From NCBI GenBank assembly GCA_023411795.1, contig JAEYOK010000045.1:1-64000 (forward strand): a DNA stretch of 64,000 nucleotides. The letters are read 5' to 3'. Shown one piece after another: positions 53,946 through 62,879 of the stretch. How positions within the stretch are numbered: position 1 is the stretch's first letter; every line of letters starts with the position of its first letter. The DNA is from Bacillota bacterium (GTDB lineage Bacteria; Bacillota; Clostridia; DSM-8532). The notes beneath the pieces are model-generated. The model did not search any database. It was given only the letters and a program-made list of their open reading frames with translations, and had not been told where the DNA came from. The translations under genes were made by a program, and so were the position numbers.

Positions 53946-54982
53946 GGAAATAACCTCCCAGGTTCGTATTGGCTTGTTTTATTCTCTAACAGGCTGAAGG
54001 TAGGGTGAATATATCCCACATCATTACCCTTGTCATCCTTTACAGGAGGAAGAGCCCATTTTTCAAGCTTCTTAACAGTCTTTCTGTCCAGTATCTCAAA
54101 TTCCTCAAGGACTCGCACTGCTACCGGATAGCTGGACCATGGATGTCCGTCAGACATCTTAATGCACACCCCTAGCTTCTTTTCAGGTATGGCTATGCAA
54201 TACACTCCCTCAGCACCTATCTTTCCAATTGCACGACCTTCCGAATAATTCAGCAGATCTGTGCAAAAGGTACCGCTCCCTCTTATTACCTTCGGGTAGG
54301 TTACCATTGCTTTTTTTATGAATTCAAAACAATCCCCATATTTATAACCGCTCCCTTGGCCGTGTCCAAGGCGTGCGTATAGCCACGCTGCCTGCTGCAG
54401 TGTAAGAAAATATGTGGGTAGAGTACAGCCGTCGGTGCCCGAAACAACATCATCTATATCGCACTCAAGAAGTTCGGCCATGGTTTTTTTGATAAGCTGA
54501 TTAACCGGATGCCATGAATTTACATATCCCTCCACCGGATATTTATAGTATTGGCATAGAGCTAAAAAACCGCTATGCTTCCCCGAACAATTACTAAATA
54601 TAGGAGTGGGCCTTTTACAAAGCATAATCAGGGCATCACTCACCTTCTGATTTTCCGGATTCTTATGCCCACAATCCAGTGCCTTTTCGGAAAGGCCGAT
54701 CTTATCCAGTAGTGAAAGTATGATTCTGCGATGATAAGCCGTTCCGTCGTGGGACGAGCAAGTAATTGCAAATTCCTTAAGAGAGATATCGAATTTTTCT
54801 ATTGCTCCCGAATCAACTAACGCAACAGCATACAGGGGCTTACCTGAGGACCGCAAATAAATACCAATATTTGGGTTTCCAATAGAATATATGATGTTTT
54901 TATCCGAATTAGTCACACAGATATATCCGTCATGCAAGCTTTCTACTCGTCCGCTTCGGGTTCTAACAGCTAATTGAGGCAT
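53942..54982 (-). CDS. Asparaginase, rhizobial-type (class 3) family, paralogue A
   Basis: A 346-residue protein of the same family: RSSGKPLYAVAL, ITCSSHDGTAYH, SNCSGKHSGFLAL, GTDGCTLPTYFL and KIGAEGVYCIA carry the Ser, Lys and Cys residues that line the ReAV active site. No signal peptide. It is first in a two-gene operon with paralogue B. The pair differs widely in sequence, so they may have different substrates or form a heteromer; either is inference. Its start ATG 54982 follows AAAGGAGAAAAAT. Confidence 0.9.
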   Translation of the reverse strand: MPQLAVRTRSGRVESLHDGYICVTNSDKNIIYSIGNPNIGIYLRSSGKPLYAVALVDSGAIEKFDISLKEFAITCSSHDGTAYHRRIILSLLDKIGLSEKALDCGHKNPENQKVSDALIMLCKRPTPIFSNCSGKHSGFLALCQYYKYPVEGYVNSWHPVNQLIKKTMAELLECDIDDVVSGTDGCTLPTYFLTLQQAAWLYARLGHGQGSGYKYGDCFEFIKKAMVTYPKVIRGSGTFCTDLLNYSEGRAIGKIGAEGVYCIAIPEKKLGVCIKMSDGHPWSSYPVAVRVLEEFEILDRKTVKKLEKWALPPVKDDKGNDVGYIHPTFSLLENKTSQYEPGRLFP

Positions 54983-55073
54983 ATTTTTCTCCTTTTTTTG
55001 GCTACTTAAACTTTATTCTAAATAGTTTATAATTACTTTTGCTTACAATAAACAAGTTAGTGCGACAGCCTGA

Positions 55074-55090
55074 CTTGTTCTATGGTATAA
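55074..55090 (+). promoter_or_regulatory. Probable promoter of dnaD
   Basis: An extended -10, ATGGTATAAT (TATAAT at 55085-55090), lies 55 nt before the start. The -35 region is weak. Confidence 0.5.
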
Positions 55091-55144
55091 TATCCAAGGA
55101 TAGCTATACTTGTTATTTTATTTTGTATCAAAAGAGGTTTTTTA

Positions 55145-56110
55145 ATGCAATTTGAGGCCGTCAAAGACATCCTTTTATCGGACACACTTGTTCCGGATAT
55201 ATTCTTAAGTGATATTATGCCCAGACTTTCTCCCGAGTCAGTCAAGGTATATCTTTACTGCATTTTTTTAAGTAAATATAATAAAGAAGCCAGACCTGAG
55301 GATCTGGCAGCAAAACTCGATTTGTCATTAGATACTGTGAATGCGGCGTTTATTATTCTGGAGCAGGAGGAGTTAATACTACGAACCCAGAATGTTGTTT
55401 CCCTCACCAATATTAAAGAGCAGGCCCTTTCCAGGTTTTATAGAAAAAAGACTACCTCGGATATAAATCCCAATCAGCAAAAAACTCAGGAAAATATTAG
55501 AAGAATTCAATGCATTGATTCAATCAATAAGATGTTTTTCCAGGGACTTATGGCACCGGGTTGGTATTCGGCCATTGATAACTGGTTTATGACATTTCGT
55601 TTCGATGAGGATGTCATGGTAAGTCTTTTTAAGTATTGCTATGACAACAATGCATTGAATGTTAAGTACGTTGAGAAGGTGGCAATCACTTGGTCCAATC
55701 AGGGGATAACCAATCACTGGGAGCTTGAAAAGTACATGGTTGCCTGTGAAAGAACAAGAGAAATAGGCAAAACCATTGCAAGGGCCTTAAGGCTTGGTAA
55801 AAAGCTCACAGCCTACGAAGAAAAGTATCTTGAAACATGGCTTAATGAGTATAACTATGATATGCCGATAATAGAAGAAGCTCTAAAATTGACTGTCGGT
55901 AAATCCACACCCTTTAAATATGCCCATAATATCCTTACTAACTGGTACAAGGAAGGCATCAGAAGTCTTGAGCAATTAAAAGCTTATCTTGAGGCCTCTT
56001 CTGAAAAGAGGGCCAAAAAAGATGCTCCAAAAGGTAAGATCGCCCATCGTGATAATTTCCAGCAGCGCACCTATAATGACGATTTCTATAACAAGCTGGA
56101 AAAACTGTAG
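55145..56110 (+). CDS. dnaD: DnaD domain replication protein
   Basis: A 321-residue protein: an N-terminal winged helix (PESVKVYLYCIFLSKYNKEARPEDLAAKLDLSLDTVNAAFIILEQEELI), then two DnaB_2/DnaD-like C-terminal modules (about 145-210 and 225-290; FKYAHNILTNWYKEGIRSLEQ is the YxxxI...W motif of the family). It helps to remodel DNA and load helicase at replication initiation or restart. It starts an operon with the DnaC-like ATPase 24 nt downstream. The long hydrophilic middle (KKTTSDINPNQQ) is a linker. Confidence 0.9.
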   Translation: MQFEAVKDILLSDTLVPDIFLSDIMPRLSPESVKVYLYCIFLSKYNKEARPEDLAAKLDLSLDTVNAAFIILEQEELILRTQNVVSLTNIKEQALSRFYRKKTTSDINPNQQKTQENIRRIQCIDSINKMFFQGLMAPGWYSAIDNWFMTFRFDEDVMVSLFKYCYDNNALNVKYVEKVAITWSNQGITNHWELEKYMVACERTREIGKTIARALRLGKKLTAYEEKYLETWLNEYNYDMPIIEEALKLTVGKSTPFKYAHNILTNWYKEGIRSLEQLKAYLEASSEKRAKKDAPKGKIAHRDNFQQRTYNDDFYNKLEKL

Positions 56111-56134
56111 ATGGAAGGAAAGGACAATAATTAA

Positions 56135-57154
56135 ATGGCTGATATAAGGCGCTTTTTAGATAATAAATTTGCTCTTAAGCGTGACAGAGCTATTTATGAA
56201 GCCGAAAGACGCAAGCATGAACTTCTCGGCAAAATAACCGAATTATCAGAAATAGAAACCGAATTGTCCCTTGCCGGAGTACGTTATGCTCAGGCCTTGC
56301 TCAATGATGCTAATATTTCTTTGGCTGATGAATATCTGATAAAAATGGATCTGCTCAATAAAAAAAAGGAACAGATTTTATTAGCTAATAATATACCAAC
56401 CGATTATCTTGAACCGAAATTTTTATGCAAGCTATGCGATGATCGGGGCTATGTTCAATCAAATGGTGCCTCTGTCCCATGCTCATGCTACAAAAAACTG
56501 TATCTTGAACATTTATATGAAGTTTCAAATCTCTTGGATGACGGAAAAACAGGGTTTGATTATTTCGACGAAACCTGGTACTCCGATGAAGTGGATAGTA
56601 AAAAATATTTACTCGATATTTCACCTCGCGCACAGATTAACTCTGTTAAAGAGCAGTGCAAAGAGTTTATCCTCAAATTTACTGATAATGACACAAAAAA
56701 CCTGTATTTTTACGGCCTTACCGGTACGGGTAAAACCTTTATGGCCAAGAGCATTGGTTTAGAGCTACTTAAAGCGGGTTTTTCTGTTTTATATCTTTCG
56801 GCAACATCTCTTTTCTCAATAATACAACAATATCGTCTTAACTTTGACCGGGATGGTATATCCGGTGAGCAGGCATATAAAAATCTGATTTCAACTAATC
56901 TTCTTATACTGGATGACCTGGGAACCGAACCCCAAAGTGATTCAAAATATGCCGAGCTCCTTACCCTCCTCGAGCTGAGAACTGCTCAGAACAAGATTAG
57001 AACGGCAAAAACTATTATTGCTTCTAACCTCAACTTTAAAAGACTTTCTCAGGAATATAATGAGAGAATCGCATCCCGTATTGTCGGCGATTTTCAGGCT
57101 CTTCAATTTGTAGGGGATGATATAAGAATTATAAAGAAATTGAGTGGAAAATAA
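56135..57154 (+). CDS. dnaC: DnaC/DnaI-type helicase loader ATPase
   Basis: A 339-residue AAA+ protein. The N-terminal helical region (1-90) is followed by a zinc-binding segment CKLCDDRGYV...CSCYKK (about 97-120) as in DnaI, then the ATPase with Walker A GLTGTGKT (about 193-200), Walker B LLILDDLGTE (about 258) and sensor IIASNLNFKRLSQEYNERIASRIVG. It would load the replicative helicase with the DnaD protein encoded just upstream. AGGAAAGG precedes ATG. Gene names dnaC and dnaI are both used. Confidence 0.92.
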   Translation: MADIRRFLDNKFALKRDRAIYEAERRKHELLGKITELSEIETELSLAGVRYAQALLNDANISLADEYLIKMDLLNKKKEQILLANNIPTDYLEPKFLCKLCDDRGYVQSNGASVPCSCYKKLYLEHLYEVSNLLDDGKTGFDYFDETWYSDEVDSKKYLLDISPRAQINSVKEQCKEFILKFTDNDTKNLYFYGLTGTGKTFMAKSIGLELLKAGFSVLYLSATSLFSIIQQYRLNFDRDGISGEQAYKNLISTNLLILDDLGTEPQSDSKYAELLTLLELRTAQNKIRTAKTIIASNLNFKRLSQEYNERIASRIVGDFQALQFVGDDIRIIKKLSGK

Positions 57155-57169
57155 GAAGTTGTTTTTACA

Positions 57170-57205
57170 ATAGAAAAAGCTTGACAGTAGTCAAACTTTT
57201 TCTAT
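57170..57205. terminator. Bidirectional terminator between dnaC and the RbsD-like gene
   Basis: ATAGAAAAAG-TTGAC and GTCAA-CTTTTTCTAT form a stem of about 15 bp (one A/C mismatch) around AGTA; it is T-rich on both sides. Confidence 0.85.
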
Positions 57206-57223
57206 TTCTTTTTCTATTTGGTT

Positions 57224-57628
57224 TTACGCTACACCAACTGTGATTAATATATTGGCAAAGATTCTAAGCTCCCCTGTTGAGATGGCCAGACGCACTGTCG
57301 GATTACAGCTGGCATCATAGAATTCATATCTTCCAAGTCCGTCAAGCTTCATTCCGTTAAGTATTTTTGTAAACTCCTCAAAAATAGGCGGAGTTTCTCC
57401 ATCGGGCACCATAACCTCAGCTTTTTCAATATTTATAACCTGGGCCAGTGTTTCCAATACCTGTGTAACAGTCGGAACTCCTCCGGTGAGCCCAAGAAAA
57501 ACCTTTTCGGCTGATCCGCTCTTGCTGTCCAAAGGATAATTCCCATCGGCGATAAGTATTTTATCACCATGACCTAAGAGGGATAGTTGCTTCATTATTT
57601 GAGGATTGATCAGTGCAGTCTTTAACAT
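57224..57628 (-). CDS. RbsD/FucU family protein
   Basis: A 134-residue protein with the RbsD/FucU fold signature LLGHGDKILIADGNYPLDS near the N-terminus (catalytic His) and YDASCNPTVRLAISTGELR near the C-terminus. Family members are mutarotases that interconvert sugar anomers (ribose pyranase, fucose mutarotase). It lies 58 nt after the FAD dehydrogenase gene and may be the last gene of that operon, hinting at a sugar or sugar-acid substrate. AAAGGAG lies 7 nt before ATG. Confidence 0.9.
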   Translation of the reverse strand: MLKTALINPQIMKQLSLLGHGDKILIADGNYPLDSKSGSAEKVFLGLTGGVPTVTQVLETLAQVINIEKAEVMVPDGETPPIFEEFTKILNGMKLDGLGRYEFYDASCNPTVRLAISTGELRIFANILITVGVA

Positions 57629-57686
57629 AGTTCCATCTCCTTTAATCGATTTTAGACATTAACATAATATCAGATGAAGATTTCAT

Positions 57687-59084
57687 TTAAAATATCTTAC
57701 CGGGATTTAATATGTTCTTTGGATCAAATGTCAGCTTGATTCCTTTCATCAGCTCCAATGTCTTGTCACCCAGACTGTCTTTCAGGTATGGTCGTTTTGC
57801 ATAGCCAATACCATGTTCCCCGGAAACCTGCCCTGAAAGCTCTACTGCTTTTTTATACATCCTGTTAAAAGCTTCTTGAAGTTTTTCTTTCCATATTTCC
57901 TGAGGGAGATCATCCCTGCACACATAGACATGAAGATTTCCGTCCCCCGCATGGCCAAAGCTTGGAATTCTAATATTTAGCTCCTTTGCAAGCTCATGGC
58001 TATATATAATGAATTCTGCAACTCTATTTCTGGGAACTACGACATCACATTCATCCATTTGAGTTGTGGAAGCTTTTATAGCTTCAAGAAAAGCTCCTCT
58101 GGCTCCCCATACCGAAGTTTTCCTCTCTTCGGTGTCCACAATAAAACAATCCTTTGCACCATTTTCCAGGCATAGCTTTGCCGCCGTTTCATACTCTCGT
58201 TCAACCTGTTCGGAGGATGCTCCGTCAAATGTCAAAAGCAAATATGCTGGACTGTTTGTATCCGGAAAGCGCTTCCCTAAAAAATCCTCTGAGAAAAGTA
58301 TGGTCTCCCTCTCCATGAACTCAATAGCTGTGGGTATGGACTTTGACATTATAATTTTAGGCACTGTTTTTATGGCTGTCTCTACGTCCTCAAAAGGGAT
58401 AAGAAGGCTTACTGTTTTTGCGGGCAAGGGCAAAAGCTTTAGAATGGCTTTAGTTATTATTCCTAAGGTACCTTCCGACCCTACAATCAAATCCTTCAAT
58501 GCATATCCGGAGCTGTTCTTCACTACTTTTCCACCAAGTTCCATAACCTCTCCGTTAGGTAGAACAATGGTTAGGCCCCTTACATAATCTCTTGTTACGC
58601 CATATTTAACTGCACGCATACCACCTGCGTTAGTGCTTATATTGCCACCGATTGTAGCAGATTTTTCACCCGGATCAGGGGGGTATAGGAAGTCATTGGA
58701 TTCAACGTACTTGGATAACTCCATTAGTAAAACCCCCGGCTCAACGGTTACAGTGAGGTTTTCCTTGTCGAGCTCAAGGATATGGTTCATTTGGGTTGTT
58801 TCCAGCATTATTCCGCCATAGAGAGCCACGGCAGCACCTACAAGGCCGGTACCCGAACCCCTTGTCACAACGGGAATAGTGTTCTCATAGGCGTATTTCA
58901 TAATCTTCACTATTTCATCCTGATTTCTGACTTTAATCAGTACTTCAGGATAGGATTTAACATCGCTCAATTCATCATGAGCGTAATCCTCGCTTATTTG
59001 GTCTCCATAAAGAAGGTTTTCGGGCAAAATAAAGCTTTTAAAGTACTCAATATCCTCTGTAGTAATTTTTCTAAATTGACTCAT
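57687..59084 (-). CDS. FAD-binding 2-hydroxyacid dehydrogenase (GlcD/LctD type)
   Basis: A 465-residue flavoprotein of the D-lactate dehydrogenase/glycolate oxidase GlcD family. FAD-binding motifs are VVTRGSGTGLVGAAV, EPGVLL and PDPGEKSATIGGNISTNAGG; the C-terminal catalytic region has SFGHAGDGNLHVYV and SGEHGIGYAKR. It overlaps etfA by 4 nt and follows etfB-etfA, the gene order of the Acetobacterium woodii LctBCD complex, which oxidises lactate with NAD by electron confurcation from reduced ferredoxin. Substrate could be another 2-hydroxy acid. GGGAGG lies 7 nt before ATG. Confidence 0.9.
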   Translation of the reverse strand: MSQFRKITTEDIEYFKSFILPENLLYGDQISEDYAHDELSDVKSYPEVLIKVRNQDEIVKIMKYAYENTIPVVTRGSGTGLVGAAVALYGGIMLETTQMNHILELDKENLTVTVEPGVLLMELSKYVESNDFLYPPDPGEKSATIGGNISTNAGGMRAVKYGVTRDYVRGLTIVLPNGEVMELGGKVVKNSSGYALKDLIVGSEGTLGIITKAILKLLPLPAKTVSLLIPFEDVETAIKTVPKIIMSKSIPTAIEFMERETILFSEDFLGKRFPDTNSPAYLLLTFDGASSEQVEREYETAAKLCLENGAKDCFIVDTEERKTSVWGARGAFLEAIKASTTQMDECDVVVPRNRVAEFIIYSHELAKELNIRIPSFGHAGDGNLHVYVCRDDLPQEIWKEKLQEAFNRMYKKAVELSGQVSGEHGIGYAKRPYLKDSLGDKTLELMKGIKLTFDPKNILNPGKIF

Positions 59085-60289
59085 GCATTTTTCCTCCCTT
59101 CTCTTATTTCTCGGATTCTATCTATTACTCCCGGTAAAACCTCGTACATATCACCCACAAGGCCTAAATGGGCAATGTTAAAAATTGAAGCCTGAGGGTC
59201 CTGATTAATTGCAATAATATAATCCGAGCTGTTCATACCAGCCGCAAACTGCACCGATCCTGAAATTCCGGCACAGATTATCAACTTGGGCTTTACAGTA
59301 CGTCCGCTTAGTCCTATTTGGAGACGGGGATCGAACCATCCACACTCAATAAGGGGCCTTGTGCAAGCGAGTCTTGCTCCGATTAATTCACTCATTTGTT
59401 CAAGAATTGCCAGATCCTTTTTGCTTTTTACACCTCTACCAATAGCCAGAATAACATCGGCCTCAGAGATGTCCTTATGCTTCTCTTTTCGCTGTATTCC
59501 TAAAACTTGAATGCCTGATTTTAACTGGCTTTCGTGGATTTCCATAAGCTTAATCTCACCTTGGGGCTCATTTAACGGTTCAGGTGCCGAAAAAATCTTA
59601 TATCTGACGGTGCAGAACTGGGGCCTGTTATTCTGAGTAATAATTTGGGCCATGATATTCCCGCCGAAAGCTGGGCGTATCTGAACCAGATCGGTATTTT
59701 CCTTCATTTTTAAAACGGTGCAATCTGCTGTAAGGCCGGTTCGGAATCTAGCGGCCACTCTTGGGGCCAAAGACCTTCCTACGTTTGTGGCTCCGACCAA
59801 TATTGATGACGGCTTTACCTTATTGATAAAATCTTCGAAAGCCGCCGTATAAGGTTCAATTACGAAATGCTTAAATTGAGGCTTGTCGTATACATATACT
59901 TTGTCAACTCCGTAATATAAAAGCTTATCTGAAGCCTTTGCGATGTCATGACCTATAATTAGAGCATACACAGGATGATTTGTCACCTTAGCCAAGTCCT
60001 TTGCCTTGCCTATTAATTCAAGGGAGACAGGATGAATATCACCTTCGGAGCAGTCTATAAATACTGCTATCCCTACCCATTGGGATTTATCAATTTTCTT
60101 ATCTTCAGTCTCGACAATCTCCATAGCGCCGGGGATGCCTTTTTTAGTGCAGATTCCACACATCTTGCATCCTGCGTTGACACTGACGATACCATTCTTC
60201 TCCTCAATTGCTCCAAAAGGGCATACCTTTAGTAGTTCTTGTAACCTTGATGGATCTATTTTTTCTTGATGCACAATCAGCGATTTCAT
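59081..60289 (-). CDS. etfA: Electron transfer flavoprotein alpha subunit with N-terminal ferredoxin-like domain
   Basis: A 402-residue EtfA. The N-terminal domain (1-60) has CPFGAIEE and CKMCGICTKKGIPG, enough cysteines for one [4Fe-4S] cluster, as in LctC and other bifurcating EtfA proteins. The core follows, with the C-terminal FAD-binding signature GLSGRTVKPKLIICAGISGSVQFAAGM...DPQASIFNIAHLGLVGD. ATG 60289 follows GGAG at 8 nt; an in-frame TTG at 60295 is rejected. It couples the dehydrogenase to EtfB; the cluster suggests contact with ferredoxin. Confidence 0.93.
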   Translation of the reverse strand: MKSLIVHQEKIDPSRLQELLKVCPFGAIEEKNGIVSVNAGCKMCGICTKKGIPGAMEIVETEDKKIDKSQWVGIAVFIDCSEGDIHPVSLELIGKAKDLAKVTNHPVYALIIGHDIAKASDKLLYYGVDKVYVYDKPQFKHFVIEPYTAAFEDFINKVKPSSILVGATNVGRSLAPRVAARFRTGLTADCTVLKMKENTDLVQIRPAFGGNIMAQIITQNNRPQFCTVRYKIFSAPEPLNEPQGEIKLMEIHESQLKSGIQVLGIQRKEKHKDISEADVILAIGRGVKSKKDLAILEQMSELIGARLACTRPLIECGWFDPRLQIGLSGRTVKPKLIICAGISGSVQFAAGMNSSDYIIAINQDPQASIFNIAHLGLVGDMYEVLPGVIDRIREIREGRKNA

Positions 60290-60306
60290 AGTCAAAACTC
60301 CAATCT

Positions 60307-61098
60307 TTAAACCAACCTGAATTTATTTAATACCTTGAAAACTTCATCGGATAAAAGTTCGGCTGAACCCTCCACTACACGCTTCTCATTATTAACCTCA
60401 GGCGGGAAAATACGTTCCACCTGTGTAGGCGAACCGTTTAATCCATAATTCAGAGTGTTTCTATCATCAAAATTATCCAGTGTCAAAATATCAATGAGAG
60501 GCTCTTCCTTAAGCTGTAAATATTTTTTAAAGGAAGGAAGACGGGGAGTATATATGTCCTTATCCACAGTAATCAGACATGGAAAAAGCATTTTTTGCGT
60601 CTGCACCATAGTCTCCATATTCAGATTTACTGTAATTGATTTTGCGTCTAAATCCAAAATTTCGTTGATATTTGTACTATGGGAAATCCCCAGAAATTCT
60701 GCCAGCTCAGGTCCCACCTGGGCGGTATCACCATCGGTGGTCTGTTTTCCGCATATAATTAAATCAAAATCGCCAATATGACGTACCCCTTGGGAGAGTG
60801 TATAACCGGTAGCTAAGACATCGGCGCCTGCAAATCTTCTGTCGGTCAGTAATATTCCTCTATCGGCTCCCATGCAAAGAGTTTCAAATAAAGCCTCCTT
60901 GGCGCTTAAGGGCCCCATGGTTAAGGTCGTAACCTGGCCCCCTGTTTTCTCTTTTATTCTCAAAGCTGTCTCCAGAGCAAACAGATCATAAGGATTTAGC
61001 TTGCTTTGGACTCCATCTCTCTTAAGTACTCCCGTTACCGGATCAACCTCCACATTTGACGTACCCGGAACCTGTTTTACACAGACTATAATTCTCAA
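60307..61098 (-). CDS. etfB: Electron transfer flavoprotein beta subunit
   Basis: A 263-residue EtfB: MRIIVCVKQVPGTSNVEVDP at the N-terminus, LNPYDLFALETALRIKE, and CGKQTTDGDTAQVGPELAEFLG (FAD/nucleotide site). It pairs with EtfA; in the confurcating lactate dehydrogenase the beta-subunit FAD is the bifurcating site. It is first of etfB-etfA-lctD, 17 nt before etfA. A dyad at 61161-61179 next to a TATAAT suggests control by the nearby GntR-type regulator. Confidence 0.94.
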   Translation of the reverse strand: MRIIVCVKQVPGTSNVEVDPVTGVLKRDGVQSKLNPYDLFALETALRIKEKTGGQVTTLTMGPLSAKEALFETLCMGADRGILLTDRRFAGADVLATGYTLSQGVRHIGDFDLIICGKQTTDGDTAQVGPELAEFLGISHSTNINEILDLDAKSITVNLNMETMVQTQKMLFPCLITVDKDIYTPRLPSFKKYLQLKEEPLIDILTLDNFDDRNTLNYGLNGSPTQVERIFPPEVNNEKRVVEGSAELLSDEVFKVLNKFRLV

Positions 61099-61160
61099 GA
61101 GTCTTACCCCCCTGTTATCAAAATTATGTTTGCAATATATAAAATGGTATTATATAATAA

Positions 61161-61179
61161 TTGTCAGATTGTCTGATAA
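61161..61179. promoter_or_regulatory. Candidate operator in the etfB promoter
   Basis: TTGTCAGA-TTG-TCTGATAA is a 19 bp dyad (one mismatch) just upstream of a minus-strand TATAAT (61148-61153), so a bound regulator would block or alter promoter access. GntR/FadR-type repressors recognise dyads of this size. Confidence 0.5.
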
Positions 61180-61195
61180 GAAACAATATTTTTAT

Positions 61196-61221
61196 CCCCT
61201 ATATTTTACCAAATATAGGGG
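61196..61221 (-). terminator. Hairpin after the FAH-family gene
   Basis: A perfect 11 bp stem, CCCCTATATTT with AAATATAGGGG, around a 4 nt loop, 6 nt past the stop. No T tract follows on the minus strand, so termination may be partial, allowing read-through into etfB. Confidence 0.55.
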
Positions 61222-61226
61222 TGGAA

Positions 61227-61985
61227 TTAAGCCTTTACAATTGTGTTTCTTAGTACACCGATGTTTTCGATTTCAACCTCGATGACATCGCCGGGATTCA
61301 TTGGCGCAATACCGGCAGGCGTTCCTGTTATGATTACATCACCCGGATAAAGGGTCATTATCCCTGAAAGGTAACTAATCAGATAATCTACCTTGAAAAT
61401 TAAATTACTTGTATTTGAGTTCTGCATAACTTTACCGTTTAATCTGGATTCTATATTAAGATTATTACAATCGACTTCATCAGTGATAACAGGACCCAAA
61501 GGCAGAAATGTGTCAAAGGATTTGGCGACGGTCCACTGACCGTCGGAAGGTTGCAAGTCCCTTGCCGTTACGTCATTGGCGCAGGTGAAGCCTAACACAT
61601 ACTCCATTGCGTTACTAACCGGAACTTTTTTTGCCTTATGTTTTATAACAACTCCCAGCTCTGCCTCATAATCAACGCGTTGAGACATTTCAGGATAGAT
61701 GATATTGTCCAAAGGCCCTATGACGCTACTGGATGGTTTTATAAAAACCACCGGAGATTTTGGTAGAGGTATATTGCATTCTTCGGCATGATCACGGTAA
61801 TTAAGCCCTATACATACTATTTTAGAAGGATTGCAGGGACTTAAGAGCTTAACCTGGGTCAGAGGAAGGGCTAAGCCGGTTTTCTGAAAACTAGTATAAA
61901 TACCGCCTGTTAGCTCGAATATCTGATTGCCTTCCAAAATTCCATACTGAATTTTGTCATTGTAACTATAGCGTACGTATTTCAT
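61227..61985 (-). CDS. Fumarylacetoacetate hydrolase (FAH) family protein
   Basis: A 252-residue FAH-fold enzyme. Motifs: CIGLNYRDHAEE, PVVFIKPSSSVIGP, the metal-binding VDYEAELGVVI, GFTCANDVTARDLQ and GDVIITGTPAGI. Members include 2-keto-3-deoxy acid hydratases or dehydratases, oxaloacetate decarboxylases and acylpyruvases. In a cluster with a hydroxyacid dehydrogenase, GntR regulator and TRAP transporter, it may act on a 2-oxo acid. ATG 61985 has only a weak ribosome site (AAGTTGG); the frame extends to 62069 without a better one. Confidence 0.88.
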   Translation of the reverse strand: MKYVRYSYNDKIQYGILEGNQIFELTGGIYTSFQKTGLALPLTQVKLLSPCNPSKIVCIGLNYRDHAEECNIPLPKSPVVFIKPSSSVIGPLDNIIYPEMSQRVDYEAELGVVIKHKAKKVPVSNAMEYVLGFTCANDVTARDLQPSDGQWTVAKSFDTFLPLGPVITDEVDCNNLNIESRLNGKVMQNSNTSNLIFKVDYLISYLSGIMTLYPGDVIITGTPAGIAPMNPGDVIEVEIENIGVLRNTIVKA

Positions 61986-62063
61986 ATGCTGACCAACTTT
62001 CTGTAATTTATATACATGCTGATTCCTGTAGAGGGGCAACATGAAAGTATCTAACGATAAATT

Positions 62064-62087
62064 TATCACTGATTATATCAGATGATA
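62064..62087. promoter_or_regulatory. Candidate GntR operator between the FAH and regulator genes
   Basis: TATCACTGAT-tat-ATCAG-a-TGATA is a near-perfect dyad with one inserted base, 15 nt before the regulator start and within the divergent intergenic region; autoregulation is likely. Confidence 0.45.
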
Positions 62088-62101
62088 TCATGGAGGTTAA
62101 T

Positions 62102-62815
62102 ATGTTACCTATTAAAAAGACTTCAATTGTTAATCAAGTTGTCGAGAGCCTTATTGAATATATTCAGAATGAAAAGCTTACCTTTGACAGTAAACTGCCC
62201 ACTGAATATGTCCTTTGTGAGCAACTTAATGTGTCCCGCTCATCCCTGCGTGAGGCATATAGAATTTTGCAGACTCAGGGTTATATCACCATTAAGCCGG
62301 GCAGGGGAGCCTTTGTTTCAAGCCCTCTTTTAAACGATGACCACGCATACCGAAGCCAATGGTTTAACAAAAACAAAATTAGGTATCTGGATCTACTTGA
62401 GGTTCGTACGGCTTTGGAAATTCAAGCCGCCAGATCGGCTGCCAACCGCATCAGTGAAGAAGAGCTCTCACTATTAAAAGAAAATCTTGACGAGTTCAAG
62501 GCCCTTATGGATAAACCGGACGCATCGGAAAGATTAGCTGAGCTAGACGAAGAGTTCCATGATATTGTTATTAAAAGCACAAGAAATAGCTTTCTTCAGG
62601 ATATCAATCAGCTTATATCCGATGAAATCAGGATTTTCCGCTACACCATGATGAAAATCGAAAACCGTCGCGAAAACACATTTAATCCTCATAACAATAT
62701 CTATAATGCCTTCCTTACCCATGATCCGGATAAGTGCGCCGAAGCCATGAGACAGCATCTTCATATGGCCGAAGAGGATATGGTTGAGCTAGCAAATCAG
62801 CAAACCCAAGTTTAA
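62102..62815 (+). CDS. GntR family regulator, FadR subfamily (FCD domain)
   Basis: A 237-residue regulator: an N-terminal winged helix-turn-helix (LPTEYVLCEQLNVSRSSLREAYRILQTQGYITIKPGRGAFV, about 35-75) and a C-terminal FCD domain (about 90-230) with the acidic/His metal-ligand set (DEEFHDIVIKST, HDPDKCAEAMRQHL). Such regulators often bind carboxylic acids. ATG 62102 follows GGAGG at 5 nt, ruling out ATG 62090. It is divergent from the FAH gene and ends facing the TRAP gene, so it probably controls the whole local catabolic set. Confidence 0.93.
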   Translation: MLPIKKTSIVNQVVESLIEYIQNEKLTFDSKLPTEYVLCEQLNVSRSSLREAYRILQTQGYITIKPGRGAFVSSPLLNDDHAYRSQWFNKNKIRYLDLLEVRTALEIQAARSAANRISEEELSLLKENLDEFKALMDKPDASERLAELDEEFHDIVIKSTRNSFLQDINQLISDEIRIFRYTMMKIENRRENTFNPHNNIYNAFLTHDPDKCAEAMRQHLHMAEEDMVELANQQTQV

Positions 62816-62833
62816 ATAATTAATCAGAAACCA

Positions 62834-62876
62834 AGGAGCAGGGCCAAGCTAAAAAATAGTTTAGCCCTGCTTCTTT
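62834..62876. terminator. Bidirectional terminator between the GntR regulator and TRAP gene
   Basis: AGCAGGGC pairs with GCCCTGCT, with inner CTAAA/TTTAG pairing and TTCTTTT on the plus side. Confidence 0.8.
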
Positions 62877-62879
62877 TAT

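Noticed and set aside
58066..58587. Long antisense frame of 173 codons
   Set aside because: Lies fully within the FAD dehydrogenase gene; composition is that of a shadow frame.
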